From: CAYQEC01 sp964569015
GTDB lineage: Bacteria; Actinomycetota; Acidimicrobiia; Spongiisociales; UBA5794
Direction of reading: 5' to 3'
Length of the DNA stretch: 27,143 nucleotides
Assembly (NCBI GenBank): GCA_964569015.1
Contig: CAZMSN010000027.1
Location: 1 to 27,143, forward strand
The notes below the pieces were generated by a model that was given only the letters and a program-made list of their open reading frames with translations, did not search any database and was not told where the DNA came from. This document shows positions 14,343-22,164 of the stretch, in pieces (within the stretch, counting starts at the first letter, position 1; the number at the start of each line of letters is the position of its first letter). A program made the position numbers and the translations under genes.

Positions 14343-16141
14343 TCGTCGATCCGCAACGCCGCGATGAACGCCTCTTGCGGGACTTCCACCTGTCCGACCA
14401 TCTTCATCCGCTTCTTGCCCGCCTTCTGGCGCTCGATCAGCTTGCGCTTGCGGGTGACGTCACCGCCGTAGCACTTGGCCAGCACGTCCTTGCGCTTGGC
14501 CTTGATGGTCTCCCTGGCGATGACCCGCCCACCGACCGCGGCCTGCACCGGCACATCGAAGAGCTGACGTGGGATCAGCTCACGAAGCCGTTCCACCATC
14601 GCCTTGCCTCGCCGGAAGGCACGATCGCTGTGCACGATCGACGAGAACGCGTCCACCGGCACTTCGTTGAGGAGGATATCGACACGCACCAGCGCTGCTC
14701 GCTGGTAGTCGGCCGGCTCGTAGTCGAGCGAGGCGTAGCCGCGGGTTCGCGATTTGAGCTGGTCGAAGAAATCGAAGACGATCTCAGCCAGCGGGATCCG
14801 ATAGTGCAGCTCGACACGCTCCGGCGTCAGGTAGGTCATCTCTCCCATCTGGCCACGGCGCTGCTGCACCAGCTCCATCACCGTGCCGACGTATTCGCGC
14901 GGGGTGATGATCATCGCTCTCACGATCGGCTCGGAGATCGAATCGAGCCTTCTCGCCTCCGGTAGATCCTGCGGTGAGCGGACCGCGACCTCGCCGCCAT
15001 CGGTGAGATGCGCCCGGTACTCCACAGACGGCGCAGTGGCGACCAGGTCCAGGTCGTATTCACGCTCGAGGCGCTCTCGCACGATCTCCATGTGCAGCAG
15101 CCCGAGGAACCCACAGCGGAAGCCGAAGCCCAGTGCCCGCGAAGTCTCGGCCTGGTACACCAGCGACGAGTCGTTGAGGCGGAGCTTGTCGAGCGCTTCC
15201 CGAAGGCGTTCGAAATCGTCCCCGTCGGTCGGGAACAGTCCCGAGTACACCATCGGTTTGGGCTCGCGGTATCCGGTGAGAGGACGAGGAGCGGGGCGCG
15301 ACGTGGCCGTCACGGTGTCGCCGACGCGAACGAGCTCGATCTCCTTGATGCCCGTGATGAGGTAGCCGACTTCGCCGGGGCCGAGAGCTGCGACGGGCAC
15401 CGGCGCCGGACGGCGCACTCCAACCTCGTCGACCGTGGCTTGGATCCCTGTTGCCATGAAGCGCACCTCTTCGCCGCGCCGCAGTACCCCATCGACGATC
15501 CGCACGTTGCAGACGACGCCGCGGTAGCTGTCGTAGTAGGAGTCGAACACCAGCGCCCGGGTCGGCCCGGTGGCGACGCCGGCGGGCGGCGGCAGCCGGT
15601 GGACGATCGCTTCGAGCAGGTCGGCGACGCCCTCGCCCGTCTTGGCCGACACCCTCATCACGTCCTTGGACTCTCCACCGAGGATGCCGATCATCTCGGC
15701 CTCCACCCGCTCCAGCTCGGCGGCTGGAAGATCGATCTTGTTGAGAACCGGAATGACCTCGAGCCCTTCCTCGATCGCAAGGTAGGCGTTGGCCAGGGTC
15801 TGGGCCTCGACCCCCTGTGATGCGTCGACCAGCAGCAGTGCTCCCTCGCACGCTTCCAGCGACCGCGACACCTCATATGAGAAGTCGACGTGGCCCGGGG
15901 TGTCGATCAGGTTCAGCACGTAGCTCTTCCCGTCGGCGGCGAGGTACTCGAGGCGCACTGCGTTGGCCTTGATCGTTATTCCCCGCTCCCGCTCCAGATC
16001 CATCGTGTCGAGGACCTGCTCGCGCATATCACGCTGAGCGATGGCGCCGGTTCGTTCGAGCAGGCGATCGGCCAGAGTCGATTTGCCGTGGTCGATGTGG
16101 GCAATGATGGAGAAGTTGCGGATGCGCGCGTGATCGGTCAT
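14339..16141 (-). CDS. lepA: Elongation factor 4 (LepA)
   Basis: A ribosome-bound GTPase of the EF-G type, linked to back-translocation and 30S biogenesis. The 600 residues contain the P-loop AHIDHGKST (14-22), the RGITIKA switch I segment, DTPGH, NKIDLP, the EF-G-like domains and the LepA-specific C-terminal domain ending EVPQEAFIAAL. I chose the ATG at 16141, which gives the length of E. coli LepA. An ATG at 16165 has a better ribosome-binding site (GGAGGG), but it overlaps the likely -10 box TACAAT, so a transcript from that promoter would start downstream of it. If another promoter is used, 16165 could be the start (608 residues). It is followed by hemW with a 4-base overlap. Confidence 0.94.
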   Translation of the reverse strand: MTDHARIRNFSIIAHIDHGKSTLADRLLERTGAIAQRDMREQVLDTMDLERERGITIKANAVRLEYLAADGKSYVLNLIDTPGHVDFSYEVSRSLEACEGALLLVDASQGVEAQTLANAYLAIEEGLEVIPVLNKIDLPAAELERVEAEMIGILGGESKDVMRVSAKTGEGVADLLEAIVHRLPPPAGVATGPTRALVFDSYYDSYRGVVCNVRIVDGVLRRGEEVRFMATGIQATVDEVGVRRPAPVPVAALGPGEVGYLITGIKEIELVRVGDTVTATSRPAPRPLTGYREPKPMVYSGLFPTDGDDFERLREALDKLRLNDSSLVYQAETSRALGFGFRCGFLGLLHMEIVRERLEREYDLDLVATAPSVEYRAHLTDGGEVAVRSPQDLPEARRLDSISEPIVRAMIITPREYVGTVMELVQQRRGQMGEMTYLTPERVELHYRIPLAEIVFDFFDQLKSRTRGYASLDYEPADYQRAALVRVDILLNEVPVDAFSSIVHSDRAFRRGKAMVERLRELIPRQLFDVPVQAAVGGRVIARETIKAKRKDVLAKCYGGDVTRKRKLIERQKAGKKRMKMVGQVEVPQEAFIAALRIDE

Positions 16142-16163
16142 GGGAGCCTGGAGAGGGTCTAGC

Positions 16164-16191
16164 ATTGTACCCTCCGGATGGCGGCTGCTAA
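16164..16191 (-). promoter_or_regulatory. Candidate lepA promoter
   Basis: On the minus strand TTAGCA (16186-16191) and TACAAT (16164-16169) are separated by 16 bases. TACAAT is a strong -10 match. Transcription would start near 16157, giving a leader of about 15 bases to the ATG at 16141. It overlaps almost completely with the candidate rpsT promoter on the other strand. Confidence 0.5.
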
Positions 16192-16194
16192 CGT
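16165..16194 (+). promoter_or_regulatory. Candidate rpsT-greA promoter
   Basis: TTGTAC (16165-16170) and TAACGT (16189-16194) are separated by 18 bases, and the -10 is preceded by TGC, an extended -10 feature. The transcript would start near 16201, about 29 bases before the rpsT ATG. The gap between lepA and rpsT is only 88 bases, so the promoters must lie close together. Confidence 0.4.
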
Positions 16195-16229
16195 GCCGCC
16201 GTTCCCACGACCCCACAGGGCAATGTCGC

Positions 16230-16496
16230 ATGGCCAACATACGCTCACAGATCAAGCGCAATCGGCAGAACGAGGCGCGCCAGGCCCGCAACAAGGCAAG
16301 CCGCTCCGAGTTGAAGACGCTGGCCCGCCGCGCCGTCGAAGCCGCGCAATCGGGCGACGGCGCCACCGCCGAGTCGGCGCTGCGTATCGCCCAGCAGCAC
16401 TATGACAAGGCCGCTACACAAGGCATCATCCACAAGAAGACCGCAGCGCGGCGCAAGGCCCGCCTCAGCCAGCAGGTGCGCAGTCTCCTCGGTTGA
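16230..16496 (+). CDS. rpsT: 30S ribosomal protein S20
   Basis: A small basic protein that binds the 5' domain of 16S rRNA early in 30S assembly. The 88-residue product has the family start MANIRSQIKRNRQNE, the long Arg/Lys/Ala-rich helices, the GIIHKKTAARRKARL motif near the C-terminus and the usual length. The frame is open upstream to 16140, but the ATG at 16230 is the conserved start, with AGGG 9 bases before it. greA follows after 18 bases. Its place divergent from lepA and facing holA matches the actinobacterial order. Confidence 0.97.
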   Translation: MANIRSQIKRNRQNEARQARNKASRSELKTLARRAVEAAQSGDGATAESALRIAQQHYDKAATQGIIHKKTAARRKARLSQQVRSLLG

Positions 16497-16514
16497 CACC
16501 GGCGCAGCTCCACC

Positions 16515-16994
16515 ATGAACGATTCCGACAAGACCTGGCTCACCCCTGCCGCTCATGACAAGCTCCTCAAGGAGTACGAGCACCTCACGACCGCGGGGCG
16601 GCGGCAGATCGAAGAACGCATCGCCGAGGCGCGTTCACACGGCGACCTGCGCGAGAACGCCGAGTACGACGTTGCCAAGAACGACCAGGGTCTCATGGAA
16701 GCCCGCATCCGCCAGATCAAGCACATCCTGGAGAACGCCGAGGTGCGCGAAGTCGCCGATTCCGGAGCCGTCGAGATCGGGACGGTGGCCACCGTGCGCG
16801 ACGACGACGGCGACGAGATGGAGTACTTCGTCGCCGCCTCCGAGAACAAGGTTCCCGGGATGCTGCTCGCCTCACCGTCGAGCCCGGTCGGCAAGGCTTT
16901 GCTCGGCGCCCGGCCGGGTGACGAGGTCTCCTACAGCGCCCCGGGCGGGCTCTTCACGCTGCGCGTCGTCTCGGTGCGTCCCTATGAGGGCTAG
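16515..16994 (+). CDS. greA: Transcription elongation factor GreA
   Basis: Rescues backtracked RNA polymerase by inserting its coiled coil into the secondary channel and stimulating cleavage of the transcript. The 159-residue protein has the N-terminal antiparallel coiled coil (about 1-75). Its tip carries the acidic residues in GDLRENAEYD (43-52), and the C-terminal FKBP-like domain (about 82-159) contains the SPSSPVGKALLG segment. It starts MNDSDKTWLT, similar to mycobacterial GreA, with an ATG at 16515 and only a weak ribosome-binding site, so it may rely on coupling to rpsT 18 bases upstream. Its end faces the end of holA. Confidence 0.95.
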   Translation: MNDSDKTWLTPAAHDKLLKEYEHLTTAGRRQIEERIAEARSHGDLRENAEYDVAKNDQGLMEARIRQIKHILENAEVREVADSGAVEIGTVATVRDDDGDEMEYFVAASENKVPGMLLASPSSPVGKALLGARPGDEVSYSAPGGLFTLRVVSVRPYEG

Positions 16995-17007
16995 CGCAAC
17001 CGGACGG

Positions 17008-17021
17008 CGGTGAGGTCACCG
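17008..17021. terminator. Small hairpin between convergent greA and holA
   Basis: CGGTG (17008-17012) and CACCG (17017-17021) can pair around AGGT in the 40-base gap between the two stop codons. The symmetrical stem could serve both strands, but it is only 5 bp with no T-tract, so the call is weak. Confidence 0.25.
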
Positions 17022-17034
17022 GAAGGATCCGACG

Positions 17035-18027
17035 TCAGCGGCGTCTGCCCCCGTACCAGTGGCAGAGAGCAACGGTGAGCCGCTCCATCGTCACCCGATG
17101 CGTCGCCTCGGGAGCCGTCTTCATCTGGAGATCGGCACGGGCGAGAGCACCGAGCGCTAGGCGCAGGTCCGAAGCCTTGGTGTGGGTGCGCTGTCTCCAC
17201 ACCTTCTCCAGTGCCCAGCCTCGAGAGCCCCCGGCCCGATCAGCGAAGGTCTCGTAATCGGGCGACGCTGCCGCCAGGGATCGCCGGCGTAGGTCGTTCT
17301 GGAGGAACCCCAGGAGCTGGAGCGGGTGGCCGTACTCCAGGAAGTCCGCCAATCTTCGCAAGGCCTCGCCCTGATCACCCGCCGTTACCGCGTCGGTGTA
17401 ATGCCACATGGGCTCGTCGGGCCGGCTCTTGAATCGGTCCCGAACCATCTCGGCCCGGATGTGGCTGCCCTCCATCACGAGCTGGTCGAGTGCCTGACCG
17501 AGAGCCGCCACGTCCGATCCAAAACGCTGGATCAACAGCGTCACCGCGTCGGCATCGATCTGTAGCCGCCGTTCCCGGACGGCATCGGCGAGCCACTGCG
17601 TGGCCCCCCGCTCGCTGATGCGCTTGACGGTGACGGTCTCGCCCACCTTCTTGAGGGTTGCGCCGAGGGGCGCCGGGATAGCGCCGGCGGCTACGAAGAC
17701 CGCAGCGATCGGGCCGTCGGCAGCCAGCTTCACCAGCTCGGCGATGACCTCTGCCTCCGCCTTGAGCAGCGATTGGGCATCCACCACCAGGAGCCCGCTC
17801 ACGTCGCCGAACAACGAGCCGCTCTGCAATGCCGGCACGACCAGCTGCACCGGTGGCCGCAGCCCGCTCTCGGCCGACTCCTCCCCTGTTCCCTTGCCGG
17901 GAACGTCGATGCGGGTCACCGAGTCCGCACCGAGTTGCTCCAGAGCGGAATGAGCCCGGGAGAGCATCACCTCCCGCTCCCCCGGGCCGGCATCCGCCGG
18001 ACCGGAGATGGTGACGATCGTCTTCAC
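17035..18027 (-). CDS. holA: DNA polymerase III subunit delta
   Basis: The delta subunit of the clamp loader, which opens the beta sliding clamp. The 330 residues match the actinobacterial HolA pattern: an N-terminal AAA+-like domain lacking a functional Walker A, the LLVVDAQSLLKAEAEV segment around 83-98, the helical lid region with RFGSDVAALGQALDQLV, and the C-terminal collar domain with a hydrophobic helix pattern. Assignment relies on this overall pattern and on its position behind comEA-comEC and facing rpsT-greA, a common arrangement. The ATG at 18027 lies 49 bases after the comEC stop, so it is probably cotranscribed with it. Confidence 0.88.
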   Translation of the reverse strand: MKTIVTISGPADAGPGEREVMLSRAHSALEQLGADSVTRIDVPGKGTGEESAESGLRPPVQLVVPALQSGSLFGDVSGLLVVDAQSLLKAEAEVIAELVKLAADGPIAAVFVAAGAIPAPLGATLKKVGETVTVKRISERGATQWLADAVRERRLQIDADAVTLLIQRFGSDVAALGQALDQLVMEGSHIRAEMVRDRFKSRPDEPMWHYTDAVTAGDQGEALRRLADFLEYGHPLQLLGFLQNDLRRRSLAAASPDYETFADRAGGSRGWALEKVWRQRTHTKASDLRLALGALARADLQMKTAPEATHRVTMERLTVALCHWYGGRRR

Positions 18028-18076
18028 GGAGTCGAGCGTAGCCCGAGGGCGTACCGCGCGGTCTCGCTGCCACCGC

Positions 18077-20206
18077 TCACGGCAACGGCACCGAGATGTC
18101 CCCTTCGGTTCGCGTCATGTGCACCTCGACCCCCAATCCGCCGAGCAGCTCCACGATCTCGGGAGCTGGATGGCCGAAGCTGTTCTCCCCCACGCTGATG
18201 ACCGCGAGGGACCCGACGGTGCGCACGATCCAGCCCGGGTCGCTCGAGCCCGACCCGTGATGCGGCACGAGGAGCACATCGGGCCGCAGCTCAGGAAGCT
18301 CTCCTTGGGCAACGGCTCCGATGTCACCTGCCAACAACACACTGGAGCCGTTGGCCTCCACCCACAGCACGACCGAGCCATCGTTGTCGGTGGCGTAGCG
18401 ACGTCGCGGGCCCAGGGTCTCCAGCGTGAAGGTCCCCAGCGCCACCTCGCGCCCGTCGGTCACGGCCTCGACCGGAATGCCGTGCGCTACCGCCTCGTTC
18501 ACCAGCTCGGCGAGGAGAACGCCTCCGTCGGGATGGTCCGGAATCCAGATGCGCCCGACGCCGACACTTCCCACCAGTCCCGACAGCCCGCCGACGTGGT
18601 CGGCGTCGCCGTGGGTTGCCACCACCAACTCGAGCCGTTCGATCCCGTAACGATCGAGGGCCTCGAGCAGCACCGCCGGATCGGGACCGCCGTCCACCAG
18701 CGCTGCCGCCCCGCTCGGATCCCGCAGCAGCACCGAGTCTCCCTGCCCGATGTCGAGGAAGGTCACCGTCGGGACGTCGGGAGGTGCAGGAGAACGTACC
18801 GAAACCAATACGACCGCACCGACGGCGGCAATCAGCAGAGGGCGCAGAGTCCGGCATCTGGCGGCGGCTGCGGCGATGGCCAGCCCGGCGACTCCGGCAG
18901 CGTCGAGCTGCGGCCAGGATGCGGCCATGCGTGCCACCGCCAGCACCCCACTGGCGATCCAGGCAGCCAGGCGCACTATCACGTCCCAGCCGACGGCAAC
19001 ACCGACACCACCCAATGCCGTCGCCACGGTCACCAAGGGCGCTGCCACCAGGTTTGCGGCCGGGGCCATGAGGGGAATCGTCCCGAACGTGAGGAGCAGC
19101 AACGGCATCACCGCCGCCTGAGCCGAGATCGTGGCACCGAGCACGGTCCACAACCATCGTGGCGACCGCCCGGCGAACAACCCACCTCCCACCAGCACCC
19201 CCGCCGTGGCGGCAACCGAGAGCTGGAAGCCGACATCGGTGGCGAGATTCCCCGACACGACGAGAAGCAGCGACACGGCGCCGCCGAGGGCGGTCCAGAC
19301 GTCGATCGGAACACCGAACAGTCGCCCGGCGAGCACGAGGCCGGCCATCGTCGCCGCCCGCACCACCGAAGACTCCCACCTCGTGAGCACGACGAATACC
19401 ACGAGCGCTGCGAGGCCCAACCCGGAACGCAGGCGAGGCCCGAGCCGGAGAGGCGCCACCACCAGCCACCAGGCGCCAAGGAACAGCGCGACGTTGCTGC
19501 CGGAGACGGCGACGTAGTGGGTCAGGCCGGCCCGGCGCAGCGCTCTCACGTCTTGCTCCGGGAGATGAGACACGTCTCCCACCAGGAACCCCGCCAGGAG
19601 CGCGGTGGCCGGACCCTGCTCGCCCGGAATCATGGCCTGCACCCGATCCCGTAGAGCGTTTCCCACCAGGAACCAAGGCGAGTCCGCGCCGTGGACGGTC
19701 TCGACGGTTCGCGCCTGGATCGTCCCCGCCACGGGATCGCCCCTCACCCAACCCGATCGCGCCCGAAGTCGCCCCGAGATCCGCACCTGCTCCCCCGCCG
19801 CGACCGGCGGGCGTTCCGCCGTCACCACCGCCAGGGCGGGACCCGACCACCGCTGCGGTGTGGCACCGGTTGACAACCTCGAAGGGTGCACGATGAAGCG
19901 GAACTCGTCTCCCCAAGGAAGAGGGTCCGAGGCGACCCGGCCGGTGAGCACGACGGCACCTGAGGTCGGGGAGGCCTGCAACGTCGCCTCGATACGATCC
20001 GCGGCGAGGGCTCCCGACACGCACCCGGCGAGCACCGCCCCTGCGGCCAGGATCGGACCCGATCTCCCCAGCAAAGCGGCGGCGGCCAGCGCTCCTGCCG
20101 CGGTCGCGACCACCGGCCATCCCACTCCGAGCCCGGCCAGTGCCCCGGCCCAGACGGCGATCGCGACACCCGCCAGCAGTCGACCCGGCCCCTGAGGCCA
20201 TCGCAC
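18077..20206 (-). CDS. comEC: ComEC/Rec2-type DNA uptake channel protein
   Basis: In competent bacteria ComEC forms the inner-membrane channel for single-stranded DNA. The 709-residue protein has N-terminal hydrophobic helices, an extracytoplasmic OB-like region (DUF4131), the Competence domain with its ALLAGFLVGD and HYVAVSGSNVA motifs and many helices, and a C-terminal metallo-beta-lactamase domain. That domain has LDIGQGDSVLLR, THGDADHVGG and PHHGS, so its metal motif is intact; in homologues it is proposed as the nuclease that degrades one strand. I start it at GTG 20206, one base after the comEA stop. The frame runs on to 20476 within comEA, but that extension is not conserved. No other competence genes are visible. 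Confidence 0.93.
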   Translation of the reverse strand: MRWPQGPGRLLAGVAIAVWAGALAGLGVGWPVVATAAGALAAAALLGRSGPILAAGAVLAGCVSGALAADRIEATLQASPTSGAVVLTGRVASDPLPWGDEFRFIVHPSRLSTGATPQRWSGPALAVVTAERPPVAAGEQVRISGRLRARSGWVRGDPVAGTIQARTVETVHGADSPWFLVGNALRDRVQAMIPGEQGPATALLAGFLVGDVSHLPEQDVRALRRAGLTHYVAVSGSNVALFLGAWWLVVAPLRLGPRLRSGLGLAALVVFVVLTRWESSVVRAATMAGLVLAGRLFGVPIDVWTALGGAVSLLLVVSGNLATDVGFQLSVAATAGVLVGGGLFAGRSPRWLWTVLGATISAQAAVMPLLLLTFGTIPLMAPAANLVAAPLVTVATALGGVGVAVGWDVIVRLAAWIASGVLAVARMAASWPQLDAAGVAGLAIAAAAARCRTLRPLLIAAVGAVVLVSVRSPAPPDVPTVTFLDIGQGDSVLLRDPSGAAALVDGGPDPAVLLEALDRYGIERLELVVATHGDADHVGGLSGLVGSVGVGRIWIPDHPDGGVLLAELVNEAVAHGIPVEAVTDGREVALGTFTLETLGPRRRYATDNDGSVVLWVEANGSSVLLAGDIGAVAQGELPELRPDVLLVPHHGSGSSDPGWIVRTVGSLAVISVGENSFGHPAPEIVELLGGLGVEVHMTRTEGDISVPLP

Positions 20207-20207
20207 T

Positions 20208-20816
20208 TCAGGGAAGGAGCACGGCGTCGCGCAGCGCAGCCAGCTTCGCCTCTCCGATGCCGGGTACGTCGAGCAGGTCCTCGACGCTGGCGAAGGGACC
20301 GTGCTCCTCACGAAAGGCATGGATGCGGGCCGCGAGCACGGGACCGACGCCCGGAAGGTCTTCGAGTCCGGCAGGTGTCGCGAGATTGACCCGGACCTTG
20401 CCGTCATCGACTGCCCGACCGCCGGCGACGCCGGTCCGGTCGTCGAGGGTAGGCACCACGATCTGCTCCCCGTCACGGACGGGTGCGGCCAGATTCAGGC
20501 CCGTCAGATCGGCGGAGCGTGTCGCGCCCCCGGCTGCTGCCACGGCGTCGGCGACTCTCCCGTCGGAGGCCACCTCCACGAGACCGGGGACCTGGACTGC
20601 ACCGGCTACGTGGACCGTGATCGGCTCGACCCCGACCTGCGCTCGCTCGACGATCGGGGTCACAGGCATCGGCTCCGGCCGATCGAGCCCGAACCACATG
20701 CCGGCCCCGGCTGCTCCCACCATCAGGATGCCGACTCCGATCCAGGCACGCCACGGCGCCTCGATGGCGACCACCTCCTCCACCCATCGGGGCCGCGCCG
20801 GGCTCCGGCCCCACAT
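20208..20816 (-). CDS. comEA: ComEA-type helix-hairpin-helix DNA-binding protein
   Basis: The DNA receptor of the uptake machinery, anchored in the membrane and passing DNA to ComEC. The 202 residues show a short Arg-containing N-terminus, one transmembrane helix (about 24-43), an SLBB domain (about 67-125, starting ITVHVAGAVQVPG) and a C-terminal helix-hairpin-helix pair (about 145-202, with LEDLPGVGPVLAARI and LLDVPGIGEAKLAAL). This is the standard build in Gram-positive bacteria. The ATG at 20816 has GAGG 7 bases upstream. It lies 34 bases after the CPBP protease gene and one base before comEC. Confidence 0.94.
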   Translation of the reverse strand: MWGRSPARPRWVEEVVAIEAPWRAWIGVGILMVGAAGAGMWFGLDRPEPMPVTPIVERAQVGVEPITVHVAGAVQVPGLVEVASDGRVADAVAAAGGATRSADLTGLNLAAPVRDGEQIVVPTLDDRTGVAGGRAVDDGKVRVNLATPAGLEDLPGVGPVLAARIHAFREEHGPFASVEDLLDVPGIGEAKLAALRDAVLLP

Positions 20817-20850
20817 TTACCAGCCTCGGGTGTCTGAGAGAAGAGGTCCG

Positions 20851-21627
20851 TCAGCCGCCGATGAAGGCTTCGAGTTCCTCGAGCCGCTCGATCAGCTCCT
20901 CGCCGTACAGCAATCCGATCGCTGCGATGAGATTGACACCGGCATGAGTGAAGAAGGGAAGGCTGAGATCACCGGTGCGGAGCGCCTGGTAGCCGAGCAC
21001 CATCCCGATGACGATCAGGCCCGGGATGACGAAGATCGCGTTGGGATCGGCGAGGTGCACGGCGGCGAACGCCACTGCGCTGATCAGCACCGCCGGGGTG
21101 GGGGCGAAGCTACGACGCAGCCTCGACAGCAGCATGCCGCGAAACACCATCTCCTCGACCAGGGGTGCCACCACGACGACGACCACCAGCACCAACAGAG
21201 CATTGACGGTGCCGGTGACATCTTCTGCGATCTCGGCCACCTGCTGCTCGGGAACCTCTTCGAGGCCGAGCAGGAGCTGCAGGGGAACCAGTACCAAATA
21301 GACCACTGCGAACTGAAGCCCAACACCGGCCAACAAGCCCCACGAGTCCCGCAGGTGCATGGCGACTCCGAAGTCGGCATGGAACCGCCCGATCCCCCGG
21401 CTGCGAGACAGGTACGCCATCAGTCCGATCTGAACGCCGCCTTGCACGATCGAGCTCACCACGAGCTGGGTGATCCCGCTCGGTTCCTCACCCCCGTTGA
21501 GAGCGACGAGCACGACGAGCGCGATCACGGCCGCGATCAGGCCCGCGACGAACACGCCGATCGCGTCCGGAATCGACCACTTGGCTTCCGGCAGATACCC
21601 GGCGGCGTCAACGGATTGCTCGGTCAC
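20851..21627 (-). CDS. CPBP family intramembrane metalloprotease
   Basis: A 258-residue membrane protein of the CPBP (CAAX protease and bacteriocin-processing, Abi/Rce1-like) family. About six to eight hydrophobic segments are visible. The three family motifs are present: EExxxR as E158-E159-x3-R163, a His in AAVHL (H191), and FxxHxxxN with H228 and N232. All proposed catalytic residues are therefore intact. Substrates are unknown; relatives process prenylated proteins, peptides or anti-sigma factors. The start codon at 21627 overlaps the stop of the upstream metallopeptidase gene by 4 bases, so the two are probably made together. comEA follows 34 bases downstream. Confidence 0.9.
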   Translation of the reverse strand: MTEQSVDAAGYLPEAKWSIPDAIGVFVAGLIAAVIALVVLVALNGGEEPSGITQLVVSSIVQGGVQIGLMAYLSRSRGIGRFHADFGVAMHLRDSWGLLAGVGLQFAVVYLVLVPLQLLLGLEEVPEQQVAEIAEDVTGTVNALLVLVVVVVVAPLVEEMVFRGMLLSRLRRSFAPTPAVLISAVAFAAVHLADPNAIFVIPGLIVIGMVLGYQALRTGDLSLPFFTHAGVNLIAAIGLLYGEELIERLEELEAFIGG

Positions 21628-22055
21628 GGTGACCCTCCGAACGCGATCCGGGCGGCGTCGCGGGCTTCGACCTCGAGCCGGATCGCCTCATAGGCGTCCC
21701 GGTGCGAGTGGCCGCGTAGTCGGTTCCGGAAGTAGTCCCCGAGGTACTGGGCGAGATGCCGGGTCACGCCGAGCCTTCGCCACTGCTCAACGTGCATCAA
21801 CTCGTGGACGATGAGCCGAGCCCAGCGATCGAGGTCGACCCCGGCGCGGTAGTGGTCCATCACCGAAGGCTGCACATAGATGCTCTTGGGGAATGCCATA
21901 CCGATGACACCTTCGAACCACACCCGGCGGAACCACCTGTTCGCCACCTTCACCGGGATCGCTGCCGGATCGACATGAGGCATGATGCCGGCAACGACAT
22001 CGGGGTCGATCCCGGCCCCGGTGAGCATCTCGAGAGCGGTGACACGGTCGGGCAT
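21624..22055 (-). CDS. Small HExxH metallopeptidase-like protein
   Basis: A 143-residue soluble protein with LIVHELMHVEQWRRLG: H84, E85 and H88 form an HExxH zinc site. E128 or E130 in the C-terminal IRLEVEAR stretch could be the third ligand, which would make it gluzincin-like. The layout resembles DUF4157-type small metallopeptidase domains, but I cannot name the family firmly. The N-terminal 30 residues (DRVTALEMLTGAGIDPD) look like a small helical region with no signal peptide. I start at ATG 22055; the frame extends to a GTG at 22112. A TACCCT box (22066-22071) would make the message nearly leaderless. It overlaps the CPBP gene by 4 bases. Confidence 0.75.
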   Translation of the reverse strand: MPDRVTALEMLTGAGIDPDVVAGIMPHVDPAAIPVKVANRWFRRVWFEGVIGMAFPKSIYVQPSVMDHYRAGVDLDRWARLIVHELMHVEQWRRLGVTRHLAQYLGDYFRNRLRGHSHRDAYEAIRLEVEARDAARIAFGGSP

Positions 22056-22119
22056 GGGAGGAGTAAGGGTACCGACGGCAGAGGGTTTGGTGGTGCACCG
22101 CGCCACCGGCACGGCCTCC

Positions 22120-22125
22120 TACCAT
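22120..22125 (+). promoter_or_regulatory. Candidate -10 box for leuS
   Basis: TACCAT, the same hexamer as before glyS, lies 39 bases before the leuS ATG and would give a leader of about 33 bases. No good -35 box is present at normal spacing. The 109-base gap to the divergent metallopeptidase gene must hold the leuS promoter. Confidence 0.35.
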
Positions 22126-22164
22126 GGCGTCCTCACCAAGCCGAACCATCCGCAAAGGGCTGAC

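Noticed and set aside
17009..17020. GGTGA-GG-TCACC as a second BldD-type operator.
   Set aside because: It lies between the 3' ends of two convergent genes, away from any promoter, and the 2-base spacer does not fit; a small hairpin is the simpler reading.
18008..19654. A 548-codon plus-strand frame opposite comEC.
   Set aside because: Very His/Arg/Gly/Gln-rich product without motifs, covering a conserved comEC gene on the other strand.
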